DNA of 64,000 bases from Arthrobacter sp. YD4 (lineage in GTDB: Bacteria > Actinomycetota > Actinomycetes > Actinomycetales > Micrococcaceae). The stretch is from contig NZ_JAUHHD010000002.1 in assembly GCF_030410515.1 (NCBI RefSeq), positions 413,419 to 477,418 on the forward strand, in the 5' to 3' direction. Below the pieces are notes generated by a model. The model did not search any database. It was given only the letters and a program-made list of their open reading frames with translations, and had not been told where the DNA came from. The translations under genes were made by a program, and so were the position numbers. How positions within the stretch are numbered: position 1 is the first letter of the stretch; each line of letters opens with the position of its first letter. Positions 58,686-64,000 of this stretch are shown here, piece by piece.

Positions 58686-59303
58686 TCAACGCAGGACGTA
58701 GTGCCGCAGGAACGCCCCGACGTCCACCAGCTCGGCCGCCGAGATCGAATGCCCCATCCCGGGGTAGCTGCGGGCCGTGAGCTGGGTGTGCTCTTCCAGC
58801 CATTCGGCCGTGTGTTCGGTGGCGGCGTCGTTGATGACGACGTCGTCCTTGTCCCGGCCCCAGAAGAACGGCGGGCGGGCCTCAAACGACTCACTCATGG
58901 CCAGCAGTTCGTTCTCCAGTACGAACCCGGAGAGCCCGACGGCGGCGCGGAAGCCTTCGGGTCGCAGGCGCAGCAGGGTGCTGGCCATGGCCATGCCCTG
59001 GGAGTAGCCGAGGAGGCTGACGCTGCTGTGCCGGTCCTTGACCGAGTCGATCCAGGCGAAGACCCGGTTGGCGGCGGAAATCACGTCCGCGAAGTCGTGG
59101 GTGAGGAAGTAGTCCAGCAGGAACCAGCCGTAGTCGTCGCCGATCACCTTCGGGCCGCGCAGCGCGGCGCAGGTGAACTCGGGCGGCAGGCTGCCGAACA
59201 GGTTCGACATCCGGGTTTCGTCCGTGCCGTAACCGTGCAGCATCACCAGCAGCGGGGTGCCCTCCCGCTCCGCCTCCGGCCTGGACCAGGCAACCGTCTC
59301 CAT
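58686..59303 (-). CDS. Phospholipase/carboxylesterase family alpha/beta hydrolase
   Basis: A 205-residue alpha/beta hydrolase of the carboxylesterase/thioesterase 'Abhydrolase_2' group. The nucleophile Ser is in LLGYSQGMAM (about residue 100). Catalytic Asp is likely in GRDKDDVVIND (about 150-158) and His in YPGMGHSISAAEL (about 184). LLVMLHGYGTDE near residue 20 is the oxyanion-hole region. Cytoplasmic, no signal peptide. Short-chain ester substrates are expected. It is followed by a 372-base gap before the next plus-strand gene. Confidence 0.88.
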   Translation of the reverse strand: METVAWSRPEAEREGTPLLVMLHGYGTDETRMSNLFGSLPPEFTCAALRGPKVIGDDYGWFLLDYFLTHDFADVISAANRVFAWIDSVKDRHSSVSLLGYSQGMAMASTLLRLRPEGFRAAVGLSGFVLENELLAMSESFEARPPFFWGRDKDDVVINDAATEHTAEWLEEHTQLTARSYPGMGHSISAAELVDVGAFLRHYVLR

Positions 59304-59449
59304 CCGGCCAGCCTAGCGAGAACCCGGGCCGCGCCGTCGAACCGGGGCTTGCCGCGCCGGTTCCGGAAATCCGCTGCGCTTCCGGACCGGCGCACCCTGG
59401 GTCCGGGCCGCGCCGGTCCGGAAGGGGCGCGGAAACCCGGAAGTGACGC

Positions 59450-59477
59450 GAAAAACCGCCCTCACCTGCGGTTTTTC
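59450..59477. terminator. A/T-flanked hairpin in the 59304-59675 gap
   Basis: GAAAAACCGC (59450-59459) and GCGGTTTTTC (59468-59477) form a perfect 10-base stem with an 8-base loop. This is the look of a bidirectional intrinsic terminator. It is unexpected here because the flanking genes diverge. It may end a short transcript or insulate the two promoters. The rest of this 372-base gap shows no convincing gene. Confidence 0.5.
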
Positions 59478-59499
59478 CGTCAAGCCGGGGCCGAAATCG

Positions 59500-59528
59500 T
59501 TGTATCCGGGGGTGCCGGGCTGTAGCGT
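59500..59528 (+). promoter_or_regulatory. Putative promoter of the small membrane protein gene
   Basis: TTGTAT (59500-59505) and TAGCGT (59523-59528) are separated by 17 bases, a plausible -35/-10 pair. It would give a leader of about 140 bases before the ATG at 59676, long for such a small gene. No riboswitch fold was recognised in the leader. Confidence 0.4.
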
Positions 59529-59675
59529 GACAATGGACAGCATGCTTAGCGTTGGCCGCAGCCCTTCAGGCGGCGGCCCTGGTCGCGACCCGGACTCTTC
59601 GATACCGACTGCACCACAGGACTTCACCAGACTCAGCCAGTGACACCGTCCATCCGGACCCCTAAGGAGCAAGAA

Positions 59676-59939
59676 ATGAGAATCGGATCCTCCATCTTCC
59701 TGATCGCCCTCGGTGCCATCCTGGCCTGGGCCATCACCCCCGGACTGATCCCCAACGTGGACCAGACCATGATCGGGTACATCCTGATGATCGTCGGCGT
59801 GATCGGCCTGATCGCCTCGCTGATCCTGGCCTCCCCCGGCCGCAGCCGCACCCGCCGCGTCAGCGAGACCCGCTCGGTGGTTGACCCCAACACCGGCGAG
59901 ACCATCACCCGCAACGAGAGCCGCGACGCCGGCATCTAG
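59676..59939 (+). CDS. DUF6458-like small membrane protein
   Basis: An 87-residue protein with two transmembrane helices (MRIGSSIFLIALGAILAWAI, and MIGYILMIVGVIGLIASLIL at about 32-51). A basic Arg-rich junction and a hydrophilic tail containing RSVVDPNTGETITRNES follow. The layout and the first-helix sequence match small actinobacterial proteins grouped as DUF6458. Function unknown. ATG at 59676 with an AAGGAG ribosome site nine bases upstream. A very strong hairpin follows. Confidence 0.78.
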   Translation: MRIGSSIFLIALGAILAWAITPGLIPNVDQTMIGYILMIVGVIGLIASLILASPGRSRTRRVSETRSVVDPNTGETITRNESRDAGI

Positions 59940-59984
59940 CCAGAGGCCCGCCATCCCGGCGGGCGCAGCCCCGCATAGCACCGC

Positions 59985-60027
59985 CCGGATGCCGGGCCGG
60001 ACCCCACTGGTCCGGCCCGGCATCCGG
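59985..60027 (+). terminator. Strong hairpin (19-base perfect stem), probable terminator
   Basis: Arms 59985-60003 and 60009-60027 are perfectly complementary around a CCACT loop. A smaller stem, GCCCGCC/GGCGGGC at 59946-59964, precedes it directly after the DUF6458-like stop. The T-tract is minimal (CGTTTAA). It separates this gene from the fru promoter at 60111. Confidence 0.75.
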
Positions 60028-60110
60028 CGTTTAAGCAGCATCCGCCCCACCCCTCCGGGCCCCGCCACCGAAACCCCCGCACCAACGTTCTTTGTTCTTG
60101 TGGTTTTTCG

Positions 60111-60140
60111 TTGACAAAGCCACATGATCAAAGATAAAGT
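60111..60140 (+). promoter_or_regulatory. Promoter of the fruRKA operon
   Basis: Consensus -35 TTGACA (60111-60116) and -10 TAAAGT (60135-60140, TAnnnT) with an 18-base spacer, in an AT-rich stretch. The start point would lie near 60147, immediately before the inverted repeat at 60153-60178. It is the clearest promoter in the window. Confidence 0.7.
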
Positions 60141-60152
60141 CAATCAATTCCA

Positions 60153-60178
60153 CTTCGATGTGACAGCGGTCACCGAAG
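60153..60178. promoter_or_regulatory. Inverted repeat at the fru transcription start, putative FruR operator
   Basis: CTTCG-AT-GTGAC-AGCG-GTCAC-CGAAG: two paired arm segments with a two-base bulge, located just downstream of the predicted start point. A repressor bound here would block initiation, so autoregulation by the DeoR-type FruR encoded next is likely. As RNA it could also form a leader hairpin. Confidence 0.5.
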
Positions 60179-60227
60179 TCGGGACCAGCAGGATCCGCAG
60201 CCACGTCAAAGCCGCAATGGAGGGCAA

Positions 60228-61040
60228 GTGTTCGCCGAGGAACGCCAGCAACTGATCGTTGAGCTCGTGGCCGCCAGCGGCCGGGCCAGCGTGACGGACC
60301 TCGCCGAGCGTTTCAGCATCACCACCGAAACCGTGCGCCGCGACCTGGCCGCCCTCGAGGCCGCCGGCAGCGTCCGCCGGGTCCACGGCGGCGCCGTCTC
60401 CCCCGAACGGATCAGCACCACCGAGGAGAGCATCCTCGAACGCACGGTCCAGCGCCCCTCGGAGAAGACCCGGATCGCCGCGGCGGCCCTGGCCCTGATC
60501 CCCGAGGACCGTTCCGGCAGCATCCTGATCGACGCCGGATCCACCACCGAGGCCCTGGCCGGCATGCTGGCCGCCCGCTCGGCGGCAGGCACCACCGGCG
60601 CCGGCAGCAATGGTGCCGACGCCGAACTCGTCGTCATCACCCACGCCCTGCCGATCGCGGCCAGGCTCTCCGGCGAGACCGGCATCGCCCTGCACCTGCT
60701 CGGCGGCAAGGTCCGCGGCCTGACCCAGGCCGCCGTCGGCCAGTCCACCGTGGAGGCCGCCGGCCGGATCCGGCCGGACATCGCCTTCATCGGCACCAAC
60801 GGCATCTCCGCGGCCTTCGGGCTGAGTACTCCCGATCCTGAAGAAGCAGCCGTCAAGGCCGCCTTCGTCCGCTCGGCACGCCGCATCGTGGTGCTGGCCG
60901 ACTCCTCCAAGCTGGACGCGGAAACGCTGGTCCAGTTCGCCTCCCTGAAAGATCTGGACACCGTGATCACCAACTCGAATCCCAGTCCGGCCCTCGCGGC
61001 CGCGCTCTCGGACGCCGGAGTGGAGGTGGTGGTCGCATGA
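60228..61040 (+). CDS. fruR: DeoR-family fructose operon repressor
   Basis: A 270-residue DeoR/GlpR regulator. The N-terminal winged helix is ERQQLIVELVAASGRASVTDLAERFSITTETVRRDL (about residues 4-39), ending in VRRVHGG. The C-terminal sugar-phosphate sensor domain contains ILIDAGSTTEALAGML and IAFIGTNGISAAFGLSTPD. GTG start at 60228 with GGAGGG. Its stop overlaps the fruK start. It is expected to repress the operon until fructose-1-phosphate accumulates. Confidence 0.9.
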   Translation: MFAEERQQLIVELVAASGRASVTDLAERFSITTETVRRDLAALEAAGSVRRVHGGAVSPERISTTEESILERTVQRPSEKTRIAAAALALIPEDRSGSILIDAGSTTEALAGMLAARSAAGTTGAGSNGADAELVVITHALPIAARLSGETGIALHLLGGKVRGLTQAAVGQSTVEAAGRIRPDIAFIGTNGISAAFGLSTPDPEEAAVKAAFVRSARRIVVLADSSKLDAETLVQFASLKDLDTVITNSNPSPALAAALSDAGVEVVVA

Positions 61041-62023
61041 TCGTCACCCTCACCGCCAACCCCAGCCTGGACCGAACCGTCGCCCTCCCGGGTCCCCTGC
61101 AGCGCGGCGAAGTCCAGCGCGCCCTCTCCGTCCGGCAGGAATCCGGCGGCAAGGGCGTCAACGTCTCCCGGGCCCTCGTGGCCTCCGGGTTGAAGACCCT
61201 CGCCGTGCTCCCGGGCGCGGAGGCCGACCCGGTCCTGGCCGGGCTCCGAGATACCGAGGTGCCCTTCGCCGCCCTGCCGATCGGGGAGCCGCTGCGCAGC
61301 AACGTGGCCCTCACCGAACCCGGCGGCGTCACCACCAAGATCAACGAACCCGGCCCGGTGCTGAGCGCCGAACAGCAGGAGGCCCTGATCGGGCTGCTGC
61401 TGGACTCCGCCCGCGGCGCCAGCTGGGTGGTCCTGGCCGGCTCGCTCCCGCCCGGAGTTCCGGCCGATTTCTACGCCACCGTCACCCGGCGGCTGCGCTC
61501 CACCCACGACGGCTCCGAGGCACCCCTCATCGCCGTCGACTCCTCCGGCGAACCCCTCGCCGCAGCGGTCTCCGGCGACCCCCTCGGCATGCCGGACCTG
61601 CTCAAGCCCAACGCCGAGGAACTGGCGGAACTGGCTGCAGCGGCCGGCTTCGCCACGGACAAGTCCGCCGAGGAGCTCGAGGCCGACCCGGAGGCAGCCG
61701 CCACGGCCGCCGCCGCCGTCGTCCGCTCCGGGGTGGGCGCCGTACTCGCCACACTCGGTTCCAAGGGTGCGGTTCTTGTGACGGCCGACGGCGCGTGGCT
61801 CGCCACGCACCCGCCGGTCACCGCGGTCAGCACGGTGGGCGCCGGCGATTCGTCGCTGGCCGGCTACCTGCTCGCCGCAAGCCAGGGCGCCGCCCCGGCT
61901 GATTGCCTTCGTCAGGCGGTGGCCCACGGTGCCGCCGCCGCCTCCCTGCCCGGCTCCCGAGTCCCGGCAGTGCACCAAACCACCCCCGATGCCGTAACCA
62001 TCACGGCCCTGACAAAGGATTGA
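61037..62023 (+). CDS. fruK: 1-phosphofructokinase
   Basis: A 328-residue PfkB-family kinase phosphorylating fructose-1-phosphate to fructose-1,6-bisphosphate. It begins MIVTLTANPSLDRTV, typical of FruK. The substrate motif is GGKGVNVSRAL (about residues 37-47), and the C-terminal PfkB signature with the catalytic Asp is VGAGDSSLAGYLLAA (about 271-285). ATGA overlap with fruR; the PTS gene follows after two bases. Confidence 0.93.
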   Translation: MIVTLTANPSLDRTVALPGPLQRGEVQRALSVRQESGGKGVNVSRALVASGLKTLAVLPGAEADPVLAGLRDTEVPFAALPIGEPLRSNVALTEPGGVTTKINEPGPVLSAEQQEALIGLLLDSARGASWVVLAGSLPPGVPADFYATVTRRLRSTHDGSEAPLIAVDSSGEPLAAAVSGDPLGMPDLLKPNAEELAELAAAAGFATDKSAEELEADPEAAATAAAAVVRSGVGAVLATLGSKGAVLVTADGAWLATHPPVTAVSTVGAGDSSLAGYLLAASQGAAPADCLRQAVAHGAAAASLPGSRVPAVHQTTPDAVTITALTKD

Positions 62024-62025
62024 CA

Positions 62026-64000
62026 GTGACCCAGCTCATCACTCCCGAACTGGTCGAGCTCGACCAGAATCTCGGCACTTCACCCGAGGACGTGATCCGG
62101 CACCTGGCAGGCAAGGTTGCAGCCAACGGACGCGCCACCGAGGTCGAGGGCCTCTTCGCCGACGCCTTCGCCCGTGAGTCCAAGACCGCTACCGGCGTGC
62201 CCGGCGGCATCGCCATCCCGCACTGCCGCTCGACGGCGGTCACGGAGGCCACGCTGACCATGGCCCGCCTCTCCAACCCGGTCAACTTCGGCGCCAAGGA
62301 CGGCCCGGCGGACCTGATCTTCTTCATCGCAGCCCCGGAAGGCGCTGACCAGGAGCACCTGAAGCTGCTCTCCAAGCTCGCCCGGTCCCTGATCAAAAAG
62401 GACTTCACCGCCGCCCTCCGCGCCGCGTCCAGCCAGGCCGAGGTCGTGGAACTGGTCGAGGGTGCCTTGGCCGACAAGCCCGCCGCCCACGCCGCAGCTC
62501 CCGCCGAACCGGCAGCCGCAGCCACCGGCGCCGCTGCTGCCGGCACCGCCGGTGCTGCGCGTGCCAAGCGCCTCGTCGCCGTCACCGCCTGCCCCACCGG
62601 CATCGCGCACACCTACATGGCCGCCGACTCCCTCGTCGCCGCGGCCAAGGAGGTCGGCGTCGACCTGCAGGTCGAGACGCAGGGTTCCTCGGGCGCCAAG
62701 GCGCTGGACCCGGCCGTGATCGCCGCCGCCGACGCGGTGATCTTCGCGGTCGACGTCGACGTCCGCGGCAAGGAGCGCTTCGCCGGCAAGCCCGTCATCA
62801 ACGCCCCGGTCAAGCGCGGCATCGACGAGCCGGACAAGATGGTCCAGGAGGCCCTCGCCGCCGCGGACAACCCCAACGCCCGCCGCGTCCCGCACTTCGG
62901 CGCGGAGGAACAGGCCGAGCACGAGGCCGAGGAGCGCGGCGAGCACGTCGGCCAGAAGCTGAAGAAGGCCCTGCTCACCGGCGTCAGCTACATGATCCCG
63001 TTCGTCGCCGGCGGCGGCCTGCTGATCGCTCTCGGCTTCCTCATGGGCGGCTACCTGATCACGAAGTTCGCGGACAACATCGTCCTGCAGAACTCCCTCT
63101 TCAACCTGCCCACCCAGTACCCGGACAACGCCTGGGGCCCGCTCGGCGCCTACCTCGGTGCCGTCCTGTTCAAGATCGGCGCCCTCTCGCTGGGCTTCCT
63201 GGTCCCGGCGCTGGCCGGTTACATCGCTTACGCGATCGCCGACCGTCCGGGCATCGCCCCCGGCTTCGTCGCGGGCGCCGTCGCAGGCTTCATGGGCGCC
63301 GGCTTCCTCGGCGGCATCGTCGGCGGCCTGCTGGCCGGCTACATCGCCCTCGTCATCGGCCGCCTGCAGGTGGCCCGCTGGCTGCGCGGCCTGATGCCCG
63401 TGGTGATCATCCCGCTGGTGGCCTCGCTGGTGGCCTCCGGCCTGATGTTCGTCATCCTCGGCGGCCCGATCGTGGCCATCACCAACGGCCTGAACTCCTG
63501 GCTCTCCGGACTGACCGGCGCCGGCGCGATCGCCCTCGGCGTGATCCTCGGCCTGATGATGTGCTTCGACCTCGGCGGCCCGGTCAACAAGGTTGCCTAC
63601 TCGTTCGCCGTCGCCGGCCTCGGCGCCGCCTCGATCGACAACCAGGCCCCGTGGCAGATCATGGCCGCCGTGATGGCCTCCGGCATGGTTCCGCCGCTGG
63701 CCATGGCCCTGGCCTCGACCGTCCTGAACAAGAAGCTCTTCAGCCTGGCCGAGCAGGAAAACGGCAAGGCCGCCTGGCTGCTGGGTGCCTCGTTCATCTC
63801 CGAAGGCGCCATCCCGTTCGCCGCGGCCGACCCGCTGCGCGTCATCCCCGCAAGCATGCTCGGCGGCGCGGTGACCGGAGCCATCTCGATGGCGGCCGGC
63901 GTCGGATCCAAGGCCCCGCACGGTGGCCTCTTCGTCTTCTTCGCCATCGACAACTTCCTGATGTTCGTCGTTGCGATCGCCGTCGGCACCGTGGTTACCG
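62026..64000 (+). CDS. fruA: Fructose PTS permease EIIABC (3' end outside window)
   Basis: At least 658 residues of a single-chain fructose phosphotransferase permease that imports fructose as fructose-1-phosphate. EIIA comes first, with the phosphohistidine in IAIPHCR (His66). After an Ala/Pro-rich linker, EIIB carries the phosphocysteine in VTACPTGIAHT (Cys189). EIIC begins near residue 305 (KKALLTGVSYMIPFVAGGG) and its membrane helices run off the right edge. GTG start at 62026, two bases after the fruK stop, with an AAAGGA site overlapping the fruK end. It completes the fruR-fruK-fruA operon. Confidence 0.93.
   Translation, partial: MTQLITPELVELDQNLGTSPEDVIRHLAGKVAANGRATEVEGLFADAFARESKTATGVPGGIAIPHCRSTAVTEATLTMARLSNPVNFGAKDGPADLIFFIAAPEGADQEHLKLLSKLARSLIKKDFTAALRAASSQAEVVELVEGALADKPAAHAAAPAEPAAAATGAAAAGTAGAARAKRLVAVTACPTGIAHTYMAADSLVAAAKEVGVDLQVETQGSSGAKALDPAVIAAADAVIFAVDVDVRGKERFAGKPVINAPVKRGIDEPDKMVQEALAAADNPNARRVPHFGAEEQAEHEAEERGEHVGQKLKKALLTGVSYMIPFVAGGGLLIALGFLMGGYLITKFADNIVLQNSLFNLPTQYPDNAWGPLGAYLGAVLFKIGALSLGFLVPALAGYIAYAIADRPGIAPGFVAGAVAGFMGAGFLGGIVGGLLAGYIALVIGRLQVARWLRGLMPVVIIPLVASLVASGLMFVILGGPIVAITNGLNSWLSGLTGAGAIALGVILGLMMCFDLGGPVNKVAYSFAVAGLGAASIDNQAPWQIMAAVMASGMVPPLAMALASTVLNKKLFSLAEQENGKAAWLLGASFISEGAIPFAAADPLRVIPASMLGGAVTGAISMAAGVGSKAPHGGLFVFFAIDNFLMFVVAIAVGTVVT

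Noticed and set aside
1..64000. CRISPR arrays, tRNA, rRNA and replication origin
   Set aside because: No regularly spaced direct repeats, cloverleaf-type sequences, rRNA signatures or DnaA-box clusters were noticed when reading the window; a dedicated search could still find a tRNA I missed.

Overview
The window is high-GC, densely packed, and lacks rRNA or tRNA genes. Family content points to the chromosome of a Micrococcaceae actinobacterium of the Arthrobacter/Pseudarthrobacter kind: an MHS-family transporter with hydroxybutyrate dehydrogenase, SoxR with a small regulon, a CmtR-type metal sensor, a fruRKA operon, and a DUF3618/holin-like/YihY operon. The genus is an inference from gene content; no marker gene proves it.

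Layout. 1-3.9 kb: a hydroxybutyrate-type dehydrogenase (cut by the window edge), its probable transporter, a divergent LysR regulator and a spermidine-synthase-like protein. 3.9-7.3 kb: a four-gene envelope/stress operon behind an AT-rich block of repeated TTACTA/TAGTAA motifs. 7.3-24.7 kb: a block resembling the mycobacterial/streptomycete DevR (DosR) dormancy regulon: tandem universal stress protein, Zn alcohol dehydrogenase, HAD-GH65 fusion, polysaccharide deacetylase, a TPCP-type metal ATPase, PEP synthase and a P2-type ATPase. Near-palindromic boxes of the form TAGGGnnnAAAGnCCCC lie upstream of several of these units. An efflux/cupin/aldo-keto reductase/CMD operon with its own regulator (15.6-19.5 kb) is embedded in this block.

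24.8-30 kb: an overlapping operon of acyl-CoA dehydrogenase-like, PIG-L/methyltransferase fusion and GT2 genes whose product is unknown, and divergent from it a BcsA/NodC-like GT2 with a 74-aa membrane partner. 30-39.2 kb: TetR, a CmtR-like/CDF metal module, a quinone-reductase-like enzyme, a His-rich protein, DoxX-AzlC-AzlD, an ABC-2 exporter, and SoxR with a near-perfect SoxR box in front of a 48-residue ORF. 39.2-47 kb: GDPD, DUF445, a GNAT-PxpA-EcsC-like run, succinate-semialdehyde dehydrogenase and a 2OG-Fe(II) oxygenase.

47.1-54.2 kb: two apparently identical, same-orientation IS3-family elements bracket a secreted protein, a NarL-type two-component system and a methyltransferase. Both sit in the centre of diverged copies of the same inverted repeat. 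54.3-64 kb: a split GH65 phosphorylase and beta-phosphoglucomutase pair with a LacI regulator (paralogous to the fused protein at 9.3-12.5 kb), an esterase, a small membrane protein with a very strong terminator, and the fruR-fruK-fruA operon running off the right edge.

The most notable items are the candidate DevR-like regulon, the IS insertions into a palindromic repeat, the unknown acyl-CoA dehydrogenase/PIG-L/methyltransferase/GT2 operon, the SoxR-box microprotein, and the fused HAD-GH65 protein whose HAD nucleophile is replaced.
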